The notes under the pieces are model-generated. The model was not told the DNA's origin and did not search any database. It saw only the letters and a program-made list of their open reading frames with translations. DNA of 64,000 bases from Bradyrhizobium sp. AZCC 2262 (lineage in GTDB: Bacteria; Pseudomonadota; Alphaproteobacteria; Rhizobiales; Xanthobacteraceae): contig NZ_JAZHRT010000001.1 in the NCBI RefSeq assembly GCF_036924535.1, positions 7,440,001 through 7,504,000 of the forward strand, in the 5' to 3' direction. Positions 16,966 through 26,594 of the stretch are shown piece after piece (position 1 is the stretch's first letter; each line of letters starts with the position of its first letter). The position numbers and the translations under genes are program-made.

Positions 16966-17112
16966 GACTCTTGCGCCAGAGTCACGCCATATTGTAGCGT
17001 CTGGGTTGTCGGGTACGACATCTCGTGCGGCAGTTCTGATCCCTAGAGTCCATTTTGTGTAAGCGTACACGTTCGGGCGCGATTTTTGCGCCCGGCGAGG
17101 GCTAAGGGATTC
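16966..17112. promoter_or_regulatory. Cluster of four GANTC (CcrM methylation) sites before gcrA
   Basis: GACTC at 16966, GAGTC at 16979, GAGTC at 17046 and GATTC at 17108 all fall in the 505-bp gap between argD and gcrA. GANTC is the CcrM target in alphaproteobacteria, and GcrA acts at promoters with methylated GANTC. The density suggests methylation-sensitive control of gcrA. No convincing -35/-10 pair for gcrA was found by eye. Confidence 0.5.
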
Positions 17113-17192
17113 TGACCGCAGGGATTTTTGAGACGAATGACATCGCCAGCGCTGCCCTGGGTTGGCCGGCGCGACGCGAAGGGAAGAATACG

Positions 17193-17702
17193 ATGACGGT
17201 ATTGACCTGGTCCGACGATCGCGTCGAGCAGCTGAAGAAGCTCTGGGAAGCCGGATTATCGGCCAGCCAGATCGCCGCGGAACTCGGAAATGTGACGCGA
17301 AACGCAGTGATCGGCAAAGTGCACCGGCTGGGCCTGTCCGGCCGCGCCAAGAGCCCCTCCTCGGCAGCCCCACGGCAGCGCAAGGCACGCCCGGCGCAAC
17401 AGATGATGCGGGTCTCACGCCCGGTCTCGCGCGGCAACACCGCGCTGGCGCACGCCTTCGAGGTCGAGATGGAGCCTGATCCGATCGCCTTCGATAACGT
17501 GGTGCCGATGAGCCAGCGGCTGTCGCTGCTCGAACTGAACGAAGCCACCTGCCACTGGCCGGTCGGTGATCCCTCGAGCCCGGAATTCTTCTTCTGCGGC
17601 GGCAAGGCGCTTTCGGGCCTGCCTTATTGCGCGCATCACTCGCGCGTCGCGTATCAGCCGGCAGCCGACCGGCGGAGGCATCAGCCGAAGCCGACGCGGT
17701 AA
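17193..17702 (+). CDS. gcrA: GcrA cell-cycle regulator
   Basis: A DNA-binding transcription factor of alphaproteobacteria that recruits sigma-70 RNA polymerase to promoters with methylated GANTC sites and drives S-phase genes. It has 169 residues. The N-terminal helix-turn-helix reads LTWSDDRVEQLKKLWEAGLS...SQIAAEL and TRNAVIGKVHRLGL, the family signature. A basic linker (about 48-75) and a C-terminal sigma-binding region with Cys/His residues (ATCHWPVGD, FFFCGG, YCAHHSRV) follow. The ATG at 17193 has a GGGAAGA Shine-Dalgarno. It is divergent from argD. Four GANTC sites upstream suggest autoregulation. Confidence 0.95.
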   Translation: MTVLTWSDDRVEQLKKLWEAGLSASQIAAELGNVTRNAVIGKVHRLGLSGRAKSPSSAAPRQRKARPAQQMMRVSRPVSRGNTALAHAFEVEMEPDPIAFDNVVPMSQRLSLLELNEATCHWPVGDPSSPEFFFCGGKALSGLPYCAHHSRVAYQPAADRRRHQPKPTR

Positions 17703-17715
17703 GAGGCGGTTATCG

Positions 17716-17799
17716 TAGCCCGGATGGAGCGAAGCGAAATCCGGGACTATGTCGCTATGGGTTAGATTCCCGGGTTGCGCTTCGCTTCACCCGGACTAC
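17716..17799. repeat. Dispersed inverted repeat, GTAGCCCGGATG type
   Basis: The arms GTAGCCCGGATGGAGCGAAG (17716) and its near-complement CTTCGCTTCACCCGGACTAC (ending 17799) match the family at 6215. The element sits just after the gcrA stop. Confidence 0.8.
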
Positions 17800-17811
17800 G
17801 AACTCAACGTT

Positions 17812-17933
17812 GTCGTCCCTGCGAAAGCGGGGACCCATAACCACCGGCGTTCGTGGTTATGTCACGCTGGAGCTCCAGCTCTCTTCAACAAATTACATCG
17901 GTGGTTATGGGTCTCCGCGTTCGCGGGGACGAC
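17812..17933. repeat. Dispersed paired palindrome, GTCGTCCCTGCG type
   Basis: Same family as at 2361 but with a different spacer (ACCACCGGCGTTCGTGG...). It lies between gcrA and phoB, which converge, so it may act as their shared terminator. Confidence 0.8.
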
Positions 17934-17962
17934 GATGCAATGTGCGGACAACGATAGAGCTA

Positions 17963-18667
17963 TTACGACTCCACCTTCGCGAACCGATCATCCAGCGCAT
18001 ATCCCGCGCCGCGCACGGTGCGGATCGGGTCCTGCTCGCGGCCCGGGTTGAGCAATTTGCGCAGGCGGCCGATGTGGACGTCGACGGTGCGCTCGTCGAT
18101 ATAGATGTCGCGGCCCCAGACGCTGTCGAGCAATTGCTCGCGGCTGAAGACGCGGCCGGGATGCTCCAGGAAAAATTCCAGCAAGCGATACTCGGTCGGG
18201 CCGAGATCGATCTGGCGGCCGGAACGCGCGACGCGTCTTTTCTCACGATCCAGTTCGATGTCGCCATAGGTGAGCACGGTGGCGAGCCGCTCGGGGCTTG
18301 CCCGCCGCAGCAGTCCCTTCACCCGCGCCAGCAGCTCCGGCACCGAGAACGGCTTGACGATGTAATCGTCGGCGCCGGTCGCCAGGCCCCGCACCCGCTC
18401 GCTCTCCTCGCCGCGCGCCGTCAGCATGATGATCGGCAACTGCTTGGTCTCCGGCCGCGCCCGCAGGCGGCGGCACAGCTCGATGCCCGACAGCCCGGGC
18501 AGCATCCAGTCGAGCACGACGAGATCGGGAATGCGTTCCTTCAACCGCGTATCGGCGTCATCGCCACGGGCGACGGTTTCGACATCATAGCCTTCGGCGT
18601 CGAGGTTGTAGCGCAACAGCGTGGTCAGCGCTTCCTCGTCCTCGACCACCATAATGCGCGCGCTCAT
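17963..18667 (-). CDS. phoB: Phosphate regulon response regulator PhoB
   Basis: An OmpR-family activator of the phosphate-starvation regulon. It has 234 residues. The receiver carries acidic EDEE (9-12), phosphoacceptor D53 (VLDWMLPG), T83 and K105 (VKPF). The winged-helix output domain (about 130-230) has LGPTEYRLLEFFLEHPGRV and the recognition-helix region RTVDVHIGRLRKLL, ending TVRGAGYAL. It is last in the phoR-pstSCAB-phoU-phoB order, which is standard in rhizobia. A stem-loop lies between phoU and phoB, so its level may be set apart from the transporter genes. Confidence 0.96.
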   Translation of the reverse strand: MSARIMVVEDEEALTTLLRYNLDAEGYDVETVARGDDADTRLKERIPDLVVLDWMLPGLSGIELCRRLRARPETKQLPIIMLTARGEESERVRGLATGADDYIVKPFSVPELLARVKGLLRRASPERLATVLTYGDIELDREKRRVARSGRQIDLGPTEYRLLEFFLEHPGRVFSREQLLDSVWGRDIYIDERTVDVHIGRLRKLLNPGREQDPIRTVRGAGYALDDRFAKVES

Positions 18668-18700
18668 TCTGCTATCGCCTCTTCTGTTTGACGCGTTTTC

Positions 18701-18727
18701 ACGCAGATAAGTCTACGCAATCTGCGT
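18701..18727. promoter_or_regulatory. Stem-loop between phoU and phoB
   Basis: ACGCAGAT (18701-18708) and ATCTGCGT (18720-18727) are perfect eight-base complements with an 11-base spacer, 34-60 bases before the phoB ATG. It could be an operator, a processing site or a weak terminator of the phoU transcript. Confidence 0.45.
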
Positions 18728-18777
18728 AAACTTGATTGCTATGCGAACCGGTCTCCACTTCGCTTGAAAACGCTGTG

Positions 18778-19494
18778 TCAAGTGTTCGGTACGGTCGTGG
18801 CAAAATTCGTCATGTCGCCCTTCGGGCGCTTGTCGAGCATCTGCTGTCCCTCGATCATGTAGAACACGGTTTCAGCGATGTTGGTGGCATGGTCGCCGAT
18901 CCGCTCGATGTTCTTGGCACAGAACATCAAATGGATGCAGAACGAGATGTTGCGCGGGTCTTCCATCATGTAGGTGAGCAGTTCGCGGAACAGCGAGGTG
19001 CAGATGGCGTCGACTTCCTCGTCGCCCTTCCAGACCGCCATCGCCGCCGGCAGGTCGTGCGCCGCATAGGCGTCCAGCACCGACTTGACCTGCGACAGCA
19101 CCAGGTCGGTCATGTGTTCAAGGCCGCGCATCAGCTTCAAGGGCTGGAAATCGTTCTCCAGCGCCGCGACGCGCTTGCCCATATTCTTGGCGAGGTCGCC
19201 GATCCGCTCCAGATCGGTGGCCACCCGCATCGCGCCGACGATCTCGCGCAGATCGATCGCCATCGGCTGGCGGCGCGCGATGGTCAGCACCGCGCGCTCC
19301 TCGATCAGATGCTGCAGACGGTCGATCTCGACGTCGGTGGCGACGACACGCTTGCCGAGCGCGACGTCGCGACGGACCAGCGCGTCGACGGATTCGGTGA
19401 TCATCCGCTCGACCATGCCGCCCATCTCGGCAACCAGGCGAGTCAGTTCCTGAAGGTCGCTGTCGAATGCCTTGGCGGTGTGTTCAGAAGCCAT
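18778..19494 (-). CDS. phoU: Phosphate transport regulator PhoU
   Basis: A 238-residue helical protein with two PhoU repeats, each with an E/DxxxD-type metal motif: RVATDLERIGDLAKNMGKRV (about 89-108) and FCAKNIERIGDHATNIAETV (about 191-210). It links the PstSCAB importer to PhoR and keeps the Pho regulon off when phosphate is plentiful. The ATG at 19494 follows GAGGAGA. A dispersed repeat separates it from pstB. Confidence 0.96.
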   Translation of the reverse strand: MASEHTAKAFDSDLQELTRLVAEMGGMVERMITESVDALVRRDVALGKRVVATDVEIDRLQHLIEERAVLTIARRQPMAIDLREIVGAMRVATDLERIGDLAKNMGKRVAALENDFQPLKLMRGLEHMTDLVLSQVKSVLDAYAAHDLPAAMAVWKGDEEVDAICTSLFRELLTYMMEDPRNISFCIHLMFCAKNIERIGDHATNIAETVFYMIEGQQMLDKRPKGDMTNFATTVPNT

Positions 19495-19510
19495 GTGCTA
19501 TCTCCTCAAA

Positions 19511-19602
19511 TCAGGATCCGGTTTGAACCGGATCATGATTTTATTTCGCTGTTTGAGCATGATCTCTTCGGAAAACCGGTTTCCACTTTTCCGGATCATG
19601 CT
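19511..19602. repeat. Dispersed palindromic repeat, GAGCATGATC type
   Basis: GAGCATGATCTCTTCGG...CCGGATCATGCTC forms a hairpin around ACCGGT. A shorter GGATCCGGTTTGAACCGGATC unit precedes it. I recognise this as a common Bradyrhizobium intergenic repeat. It abuts the pstB stop codon and fills the pstB-phoU gap. Confidence 0.8.
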
Positions 19603-20424
19603 CTAGCCGAACCGACCGGTGATGTAGTCCTGGGTGCGTCGATCGCTCGGCGAGGTAAAAATCTTGTTGGTATCGTCGAACTCGATCAGCTCACCGAGAT
19701 ACATGAAGGCGGTCTTGTCCGAGACGCGCGCCGCCTGCTGCATGTTATGGGTGACGATGGCGATGGTGTAATCCTCCGCCAGTTCCTGGATCAGCTCCTC
19801 GATCTTGGCGGTCGAGATCGGGTCCAGCGCGGAACAAGGCTCGTCGAACAGGATCACCTCGGGCCGCACCGCGACCGTGCGCGCGATGCAGAGCCGCTGC
19901 TGCTGGCCGCCGGACAGCGACAGGCCGCTTGCATTCAGCTTGTCCTTGACCTCGTTCCACAGCGCGCCGCCGCGCAGCGCCTTCTCGACCCGGCCATCCA
20001 TCTCCGACTTGGAGATCTTCTCATAGAGGCGGATGCCGAAGGCGATGTTTTCGTAGATCGTCATCGGAAACGGCGTCGGCTTCTGGAACACCATGCCGAC
20101 GCGGGCCCGCAGCAAATTGAGATCGAGCTTGGAATCGAGGATGTTGGTCTGGTCGAGCATCAACTGGCCGGTCGCCTTCTGGCCGGGGTAGAGGTCGTAC
20201 ATCCGGTTGAAGATCCGCAGCAGCGTGGACTTGCCGCAGCCGGACGGGCCGATGAAGGCGGTGACGCGGTTGGTGCCGAGCGTCAGGTTGATGTTCTTCA
20301 GCGCATGGTGCTCGCCATAGTAAAAGTTCAGGCCGCGGGCGGTGACCTTGGGCGCGGCCTCGGGCAGCGCCACCTGCGGAACGGGCCCGGTCGCGTTACT
20401 CACGGATACGGAGAGATCGGTCAT
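19603..20424 (-). CDS. pstB: Phosphate ABC transporter ATP-binding protein
   Basis: The ATPase of the high-affinity phosphate importer at the inner membrane. It has 273 residues. Walker A is GPSGCGKST near 59-67, with a Q-loop FQKPTPFPM, the ABC signature LSGGQQQR, Walker [13 protein letters not shown], and the switch His in VTHNMQQA. The N-terminal 25 residues are a variable lead. Its ATG overlaps the pstA stop (ATGA), so the two are coupled. Confidence 0.97.
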   Translation of the reverse strand: MTDLSVSVSNATGPVPQVALPEAAPKVTARGLNFYYGEHHALKNINLTLGTNRVTAFIGPSGCGKSTLLRIFNRMYDLYPGQKATGQLMLDQTNILDSKLDLNLLRARVGMVFQKPTPFPMTIYENIAFGIRLYEKISKSEMDGRVEKALRGGALWNEVKDKLNASGLSLSGGQQQRLCIARTVAVRPEVILFDEPCSALDPISTAKIEELIQELAEDYTIAIVTHNMQQAARVSDKTAFMYLGELIEFDDTNKIFTSPSDRRTQDYITGRFG

Positions 20425-21266
20425 TTGGATGTCCTCTCGGCGCCAAGAATGCGCGCGCCAATGTTCAAGGCCAATACGGTGAGCGTGATCAGCAGGGCTC
20501 CGCTCCAGGCGAGCTGCTTCCAGTAGACATAGGGGCTCTGCACGAAGTTGTTGATGGTGACCGGCAGGTTCGCCATCGTCTTGGTCAGGTTCAGGCTGAA
20601 GAACTGGTTCGACAGCGCGGTGAACAAGAGCGGCGCGGTCTCGCCGGCGACGCGGGCGGTCGCGAGCAGCACGCCGGTGATCAGGCCCGACCGCGCGGCG
20701 CGATAGGCGATCCGCCGGATCACCAGCGAACGCGGCAGGCCGAGCGCGGAGGCCGCCTCGCGCAGCGGATTGGGCACCAGTCCCAGCATGTCCTCGGTGG
20801 TGCGAACCACCACGGGGATCACGATCACGGCGAGCGCCAGGCAGCCGGCGAAGGCCGAGAAGCCGCCCATCGGCACCACGATGGCGCCGTAGATGAACAG
20901 GCCGATGATGATCGACGGCGCGCTCAGCAGGATGTCGTTGATGAAGCGGATCACCGAGGTGAGCTTGTCGTGCTTGCCGTATTCGGCGAGATACGTGCCG
21001 GCGAACAGGCCGAGCGGCGCGCCGATGCCGACGCCGATCACGGTCATCATGATCGAGCCGATGATGGCGTTGCGCAGGCCGCCATCGGTCGAGCCCGGCG
21101 GCGGCGTATCCTGGGTGAAGACGGCCAGGTTGAGCCCGGAGAGGCCGTTGTAAAACAGCGTGAACAGGATCAGCGCCAGCCAGGTCACGCCGAACAAAGC
21201 GGCGCCCAGGCAGAGGAACTTGATGATGATGTTGTTGCGGCGGCGGGCTACGTAAATCGGGTTCAT
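20421..21266 (-). CDS. pstA: Phosphate ABC transporter permease PstA
   Basis: A 281-residue inner-membrane permease with six predicted helices. The BPD-type EAA loop is [23 protein letters not shown] (about residues 165-187), which docks with PstB. NxxR residues near the N-terminus ([11 protein letters not shown]) fit a cytoplasmic start. It begins four bases after the pstC stop and overlaps pstB. Confidence 0.96.
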   Translation of the reverse strand: MNPIYVARRRNNIIIKFLCLGAALFGVTWLALILFTLFYNGLSGLNLAVFTQDTPPPGSTDGGLRNAIIGSIMMTVIGVGIGAPLGLFAGTYLAEYGKHDKLTSVIRFINDILLSAPSIIIGLFIYGAIVVPMGGFSAFAGCLALAVIVIPVVVRTTEDMLGLVPNPLREAASALGLPRSLVIRRIAYRAARSGLITGVLLATARVAGETAPLLFTALSNQFFSLNLTKTMANLPVTINNFVQSPYVYWKQLAWSGALLITLTVLALNIGARILGAERTSK

Positions 21267-21270
21267 GATC

Positions 21271-22269
21271 TCAGTTCCCCGCCTTCTTTTCCAGCCGCAT
21301 CAGCATCAGCCTCGCGGCGGCGAGAACGAAGAACGTCAGCACGAACAGCAGCAAGCCGAGCAGGATCAGGCCCGACTGGTGCAAGCCGTCGCTCTCGGCG
21401 AATTCAGAGGCGATCGCCGCCGAGATCGTGGTGCCCGGCGCGAAGATCGAGGACTGGATCTTGAACGAGTTGCCGATGATGAAGGTCACCGCCATGGTCT
21501 CGCCGAGCGCGCGGCCGAGTGCCAGCATGATGCCGCCGATCACGCCGACACGCGTGTAGGGAATGACGACGTTGCGGACGACTTCCCAGGTGGTGCAGCC
21601 GACGCCATAGGCCGCCTCCTTCAGCACTGGCGGCACCGTCTTGAAGACGTCGACCGAGATCGCAGTGATGAACGGCAGCACCATGATCGCCAAAATCAAT
21701 GACGCGTTGAACAGGCTGAGATAGGACGGGGGACCAGCGAAGATCGCGCCAAGCACCGGGACGCCGTCAAACAGGCTGATCATGAACGGCTGGAACGTGT
21801 TGGCCAGGAACGGGCCGAGCACGAAGAAGCCCCACATGCCGTAGATGATCGAGGGGATGCCGGCGAGCAGCTCGACGGCAAGTCCGATCGGGCGGCGCAG
21901 CCAGATCGGGCAGATTTCGGTGAGGAACACCGCGATGCCGAGGCCGACGGGAATGGCGATCATCATCGCGATCACGGAGGTGATCAGCGTGCCGTAGATC
22001 GGGCCGAGCGCACCCAGCACCGGCGGATCGGCCGACGGCGCCCAGCGCTGCGTCCACAGGAAGGCCACGCCGTATTCACGCATCGCGGGAAGAGCGCCGA
22101 CGATCAGCGAAAGGATGATGCCGCCGAGGATGAGGAGAACCGAGATCGCGCAGGCGCGCGTGATCCAATAGAAGGTGACGTCGCCGAGCTTGAACGCGCT
22201 GAGAGCCCTTGCGCGATCATAGGGTCCGGCAGCGTCCATTGCGTCGCTTTCGACCGTCATCTCTGCCAC
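21271..22269 (-). CDS. pstC: Phosphate ABC transporter permease PstC
   Basis: A 332-residue inner-membrane permease, the partner of PstA. It has six helices and an EAA loop [22 protein letters not shown] (about 217-238). I used the GTG at 22269, which follows GGGGATCA closely. An ATG three codons on (22260) is the alternative. A dispersed repeat occupies the 182-bp gap after pstS, which may let pstS be expressed above pstCAB. Confidence 0.95.
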   Translation of the reverse strand: MAEMTVESDAMDAAGPYDRARALSAFKLGDVTFYWITRACAISVLLILGGIILSLIVGALPAMREYGVAFLWTQRWAPSADPPVLGALGPIYGTLITSVIAMMIAIPVGLGIAVFLTEICPIWLRRPIGLAVELLAGIPSIIYGMWGFFVLGPFLANTFQPFMISLFDGVPVLGAIFAGPPSYLSLFNASLILAIMVLPFITAISVDVFKTVPPVLKEAAYGVGCTTWEVVRNVVIPYTRVGVIGGIMLALGRALGETMAVTFIIGNSFKIQSSIFAPGTTISAAIASEFAESDGLHQSGLILLGLLLFVLTFFVLAAARLMLMRLEKKAGN

Positions 22270-22345
22270 GCTGATCCCCTGTACTTATAGCAAGTCCGAA
22301 AAAATGTCGCTTCTGCTCTGAGCGATTCTGTTGACGATTTACCCC

Positions 22346-22432
22346 GCGTCATTCCGGGATGGTCCGGAGGACCAGACCCGGAATCTCGAGATTCCGGGTT
22401 CGCTCGTTTCACTCGCGCCCCGGAATGACCGG
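22346..22432. repeat. Dispersed inverted repeat, CATTCCGGG type, in the pstS-pstC gap
   Basis: CGTCATTCCGGGATGGTCCG and the facing CGCCCCGGAATGACCGG enclose GGAATCTCGAGATTCCGGG, itself a palindrome. Related copies lie at 34873 and 45150. Its place directly after pstS in the operon could create a stable 3' hairpin for the pstS message. Confidence 0.8.
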
Positions 22433-22451
22433 GCGCGCGAAGCCCGCCCGA

Positions 22452-23462
22452 TCAGCTCTTGATCTCAGCCGTCCAGGTCTTTTCGATCAGCTTGACGACC
22501 GATTCCGGCATCGGGATGTAGTCGAGCTCTTCGGCCATCTTGGCGCCCTTCTCGAACGACCATTTGAAGAACTTGATGGCTTCCTGGGACGCCGCCTTGT
22601 CGGTCGCATCCTTGTGCATCAGGATGAAGGTCGCCGCCGTGATCGGCCACGAGGCTTCGCCGGGCTGGTCGGTGAGGATCACGTAATAGCCGGGGGCCTT
22701 GGCCCAGTCGGCGTTGGAGGCGGCCGCCTGGAACGCTTCGATGGTCGGCTGCACGGTCTTGCCGGCCTTGTTGATCATCGCCGCATAGGTCAGCTTGTTC
22801 TGCTTGGCGTAGGCGTATTCGACGTAACCGATCGCGTTCTTGGTCTGGCCGACATTGCCGGCAACGCCTTCATTGCCCTTGGCGCCGACGCCGGTCGGCC
22901 ATTCGACCGCGGTGCCGGAACCGGCCTTGGCTTTCCATTCGGCGTTCGACTTTGACAGATAGTCGGTGAAGTTGAAGGTGGTGCCCGAACCGTCGGAGCG
23001 GCGGACCACGGTGATCGCGTCGGCCGGCAGCTTCAGCTTCGGATTGAGCTTTGCAATCGCGGCATCGTCCCACTTCTTGATCTTGCCGAGATAGATATCG
23101 CCGAGCACTTCGCCCGACAGCACCAGCTCGCCCGGCTTGATGCCTTCGAGGTTCACGACCGGCACGATCGCGCCCATCACCATCGGCCACTGCACCAGGC
23201 CGTCCTTCTCCAGCGTCTCATGCTTGAGCGGCGCGTCGGTGGCACCGAAGGTCACGGTCTTGGCCTGGATCTGCTTGATGCCGGCGCCTGAGCCGATCGA
23301 CTGGTAGTTCAGGCCGTTGCCGGTCTCCTTCTTGTAGGCGTCGGCCCACTTCGAATAGATCGGGAAGGGGAAGGTGGCGCCCGCGCCGGTGATATCGGCA
23401 GCGAAGGCCGACGCCGAAGCGGCGACCAGGCCGGCAGCGACGATTGTCCTGAGGAAATTCAT
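22452..23462 (-). CDS. pstS: Periplasmic phosphate-binding protein
   Basis: A 336-residue secreted binding protein that delivers phosphate to PstCAB. The signal peptide spans about residues 1-21 ([11 protein letters not shown]). The mature part starts [16 protein letters not shown], with GAGATFP binding phosphate. [28 protein letters not shown] and the ATFILM stretch are typical PstS blocks. It is the first gene after the PHO box and the likely highest expressed in the operon. No pstS paralogue occurs in the window. Confidence 0.97.
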   Translation of the reverse strand: MNFLRTIVAAGLVAASASAFAADITGAGATFPFPIYSKWADAYKKETGNGLNYQSIGSGAGIKQIQAKTVTFGATDAPLKHETLEKDGLVQWPMVMGAIVPVVNLEGIKPGELVLSGEVLGDIYLGKIKKWDDAAIAKLNPKLKLPADAITVVRRSDGSGTTFNFTDYLSKSNAEWKAKAGSGTAVEWPTGVGAKGNEGVAGNVGQTKNAIGYVEYAYAKQNKLTYAAMINKAGKTVQPTIEAFQAAASNADWAKAPGYYVILTDQPGEASWPITAATFILMHKDATDKAASQEAIKFFKWSFEKGAKMAEELDYIPMPESVVKLIEKTWTAEIKS

Positions 23463-23560
23463 GGTTGGTCTCCATCTGGTGAGCGAAGCGCCTGTTGCGC
23501 CCGATCGCGCTCACCTGTCGCTCATCTAGGAGCGGTCGATAGAGCTTTTACGAAGGTTCG

Positions 23561-23578
23561 ATGACAGTTGGATGACAC
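23561..23578 (-). promoter_or_regulatory. PHO box before pstS
   Basis: On the minus strand GTGTCAT and CTGTCAT are separated by CCAA, an 11-base repeat spacing that matches the PhoB consensus (CTGTCAT, four bases, CTGTCAT). It lies about 100 bases before the pstS ATG, in the gap after phoR. Confidence 0.88.
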
Positions 23579-23604
23579 AATCAAGCGACTGAAATTGCTT
23601 GTGT

Positions 23605-24906
23605 TTATGCCGATGGCGGGGTTTTGGCCTGGGGAAAACAGGCGGTAAAGACGGCACCGTTTTTCGGCACGCTTTCGATCAAAAGCCGGCCGCGATGGCG
23701 GTTAAGAATATGTTTCACCAAGGATAAACCGAGCCCGGTTCCACCTTGCGCGCGGCTGTCGCCGACATCGACCCGGTAGAAGCGTTCGGTCAGCCGAGGC
23801 AGGTGTTCCGGTGCGATGCCGGGGCCGAAATCCCGGACCATGATACGGACTTCCGGCGCGCCCTCGCCGGAAGTGGCCTGCGTCAGGGAGACGATCACCC
23901 GCCCGCCGGACGCGCCATATTTGAGCGCGTTCTCGATCAGGTTTTCGAACAGCCGCAGCAGTTCCTCGCGATCGCCCGCGATCGTCACCGGCACGGTCGG
24001 CAGATCAATCTCGATTTCGACCTGGCGTTCGCGGGCCAGCGGCTCCAGCCCGTCGGCGACCTGGCGAATGATCGGCACGATGTCGACCGAGGCGTCGGGC
24101 CGGACATGGGCCGACAATTCAACCCGCGACAAGGACAGCAAATCGTCGATCAGCCGCGCCATCCGCGTCGCCTGCGTATGCATGATGCCAAGAAAGCGTT
24201 CGCGTGCCTTGGCGTCCTCCTTGGCCGGACCCTGCAGCGTATCGATGAAGCCGGACAACGCCGCGAGCGGCGTCCGCAGCTCGTGGCTGGCATTGGCGAC
24301 GAAATCGGCGCGCATTTCCTCGACCCGCCGCAGCGGCGTCTGGTCGTGGAAGGTCATCAGCATGCATTTCTCGGTGCCGCCGAACAGCGTCGGCACCGGT
24401 ACCGGCGTGACGATCAGTTCCATCCAGCGATCGACCGGCACCTGGTCCAGATAGCTCGCCCGGCGCGGTTCGCTGGTCGCGATGGCCTCGCGCAACGCGG
24501 TGATGATCTCCGGCGAGCGCAGCGCAAACTGGGCGAGCTCGTTCTTGCGCAAAGCGGGCGCAAGCTGGGCGGCCGCCGCGTTGAGATGCAGGACGCGGCC
24601 GGCGCGGTCGAGCAGCACGGCCGGATCCGGCATGCCGGCAACGACGGCGCTGACGGCGGCCGACTCGACCGGACTGACGGCACGGACATCGTCACGCGAG
24701 GCCGCCACATGATGCAGCCGCCACGGCACCAGCGCTGCGGCAGCGATACAGATGAAAACGGCCATCGCGCGCGCCAGCGAGAGATCGGCCAACACCACGA
24801 GGGCGCAAAGCGCGAGGCCGGCGGCGAGCAAGATGATGGCCGAATGCCGCAACCGGTCCGGCCACGGCGCAAAGAAGGAGGAAGAGCTGGAATCGTCGAT
24901 CGCCAT
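23605..24906 (-). CDS. phoR: Phosphate regulon sensor kinase PhoR
   Basis: A 433-residue membrane histidine kinase. Two N-terminal hydrophobic helices (about 22-40 and 45-62) anchor it without a periplasmic domain. A PAS-like domain follows (about 84-190), then the DHp helix with phosphoacceptor H208 in ASHELRTP, and a catalytic domain with N-box NLIENALKYG, DFGPGI and GGTGLGLSLV. It phosphorylates PhoB under phosphate limitation and is held in check by PhoU and PstSCAB. It stands upstream of the PHO box, so at least part of its expression is independent of the pst promoter. Confidence 0.95.
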   Translation of the reverse strand: MAIDDSSSSSFFAPWPDRLRHSAIILLAAGLALCALVVLADLSLARAMAVFICIAAAALVPWRLHHVAASRDDVRAVSPVESAAVSAVVAGMPDPAVLLDRAGRVLHLNAAAAQLAPALRKNELAQFALRSPEIITALREAIATSEPRRASYLDQVPVDRWMELIVTPVPVPTLFGGTEKCMLMTFHDQTPLRRVEEMRADFVANASHELRTPLAALSGFIDTLQGPAKEDAKARERFLGIMHTQATRMARLIDDLLSLSRVELSAHVRPDASVDIVPIIRQVADGLEPLARERQVEIEIDLPTVPVTIAGDREELLRLFENLIENALKYGASGGRVIVSLTQATSGEGAPEVRIMVRDFGPGIAPEHLPRLTERFYRVDVGDSRAQGGTGLGLSLVKHILNRHRGRLLIESVPKNGAVFTACFPQAKTPPSA

Positions 24907-24950
24907 GGCGCGCGCTTTCTTCCTCTAATCGCGAAGCCCCCGCCGCGTCA

Positions 24951-26012
24951 TCAGGTGCCGGTGTCGCCATGCTTGCGCACATAGACGGCGGCCTCATGCC
25001 TCGTCGGCTCGGCGTCGGCGCCGGGCGTCAATTGGCGCAGCCGCTTTGATCGCGCGCCGAGAATAATCTCCCGAAGCGTCAGCAAGATTACAGATATGAC
25101 AAAAGGACCAATATAGTAGAGGACGCGGAACAGCAGCATGCCGGCGAGCAGTTCCTCCCGGTCCATCTGCCAGAGCCCGACCAGCATGGCGGCATCGAAA
25201 ACGCCAAGCCCGCCCGGCGAGTGGCTGGCAAACCCCAGCAGCGTGGCCGAGACGAAGATGACAGCGACGACGACAAAACCCAGATTGGGCTCGTCCGGCA
25301 CCAGCACATACATCGCCAGCGCGCAGAAGCCGAGATCGACGATGCCGATGGCGATCTGCAGCAGCGTCAGCGGCCCGCCCGGCAGCGTGACCGTCCACGG
25401 CCCGCGGCCGACGCTGCGCGGCTGAGCCCAGACCCAGGCGACATAGCCGACCAGTCCGAGAAGGATGCCGAACGCCGCCACGCGGTTGAACCAGACCGGC
25501 AGCTGATCGATCGAGGCGGCGGCTTCCGGGTGATAGGCGATGCCAAGTCCCAGCACCGCGGCATTGCCGAGCCAGAAGGTCAGCCCGGCGAGGAAACAGA
25601 TCTTGGCGACATCGATCGCGTTCAGCCCCCAGGCCGAATAGATCCGGTAGCGCACCGCGCCGCCGGTGAAGACGCTGGCGCCGACATTGTGGCCGATGGA
25701 ATAGGAGGTGAAGGCGGCAAGCGCGTTGACGCGGTAGGGAATGTGGCCCTGGCCGATCGCGCGAACCGCGAACCAGTCATAGAACGTCAGCGTGAAATAG
25801 CCCGCCGCCACGAACAGGGCCGCCAGCGCGATCTGGCGCGGCTCGGTGCCCTTGATGGCGTCGATCACCTCATCGGTGTCGATGCCGCGAAGCATGTGAT
25901 AGAGCACGTAGCACGCAACGGCGATCACCGTGATGCTGATCAAGACCCCGAGCTTGTGCAGGACCTGCTTCTGGCGCAGAAACGAGATCGCCCTGCGTAT
26001 TGCTTCCAGCAT
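24951..26012 (-). CDS. UPF0104 / MprF-like integral membrane protein
   Basis: A 353-residue polytopic protein with about eight helices, matching the lysylphosphatidylglycerol-synthase transmembrane family (YbhN/UPF0104). Visible blocks include YSIGHNVGASVFTGGAVRYR (about 104-123), typical of the family, FASHSPGGLGVFDAAML (about 261-277) and a VLYYIGPF helix. The family domain is the flippase part of MprF; stand-alone members have no proven substrate here, though lipid translocation is a fair guess. It starts 279 bases downstream of another envelope gene pair on the same strand and ends 44 bases before phoR. Confidence 0.78.
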   Translation of the reverse strand: MLEAIRRAISFLRQKQVLHKLGVLISITVIAVACYVLYHMLRGIDTDEVIDAIKGTEPRQIALAALFVAAGYFTLTFYDWFAVRAIGQGHIPYRVNALAAFTSYSIGHNVGASVFTGGAVRYRIYSAWGLNAIDVAKICFLAGLTFWLGNAAVLGLGIAYHPEAAASIDQLPVWFNRVAAFGILLGLVGYVAWVWAQPRSVGRGPWTVTLPGGPLTLLQIAIGIVDLGFCALAMYVLVPDEPNLGFVVVAVIFVSATLLGFASHSPGGLGVFDAAMLVGLWQMDREELLAGMLLFRVLYYIGPFVISVILLTLREIILGARSKRLRQLTPGADAEPTRHEAAVYVRKHGDTGT

Positions 26013-26291
26013 CTACACCTCGAAATTGCGCTTATGCGACGACGGCAATGGCGTGAACCCCGCCGGCGCTACGCTGCTCCCTTGCCCCTCTGGTAGCGCG
26101 TTTTGAGCCGGAGTGGAATTCGCCTGACGACAAATAAAACACGCTTCTTCAACATATTAGGCGCAGTTGATGACGACGACAGCACAGTTTTGCAGCATTC
26201 CCGCCGCTCCAAGGCAGTTCCGGACCGTAGAACGGTCTGGTCAATAACCCGTGACAAGGATGGCGGTAAAGCTATCCGGCCCATGCTGCGG

Positions 26292-26594
26292 TCAGGCCGA
26301 CGGCGCGCTGCGCGAGACCACCCAGTCGCGCAACCACGATCCGACCGCACAGCCACAAAGATAAAGCGCGAACATGATCAGCCCGAGGTCGAGCCAGTAG
26401 CCGAAGCGGCCAGGCACGACGCGTGCGAGGGCTGCGCCGATCAGCGCCGCGACCAGGGCCGAAAGCGCCCAGCGCAGCTTCCCCGCGACGCCTTCGCCGT
26501 GCTGAACCACGGATATCCAGCCCATGGCGAAGCCGAGCAGCGCCGATGCCAGCAACCAGCCCCAGAAGAATGTGGTCAGATAGGCCATGCTCAC
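26292..26594 (-). CDS. Small inner-membrane protein
   Basis: A 100-residue protein with three hydrophobic helices (about 5-27, 41-60 and 66-88). Its ATG overlaps the stop of the OmpA-family gene upstream (ATGA), so the two are translationally coupled and may act together in the envelope. The sequence shows no catalytic motif. I do not recognise a named family. Confidence 0.7.
   Translation of the reverse strand: MSMAYLTTFFWGWLLASALLGFAMGWISVVQHGEGVAGKLRWALSALVAALIGAALARVVPGRFGYWLDLGLIMFALYLCGCAVGSWLRDWVVSRSAPSA

Noticed and set aside
18736..20526. A 596-codon open frame on the plus strand across phoU and pstB
   Set aside because: It is antisense to two certain genes with all their motifs. 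High G+C keeps antisense frames open. It has no ribosome site or family pattern.
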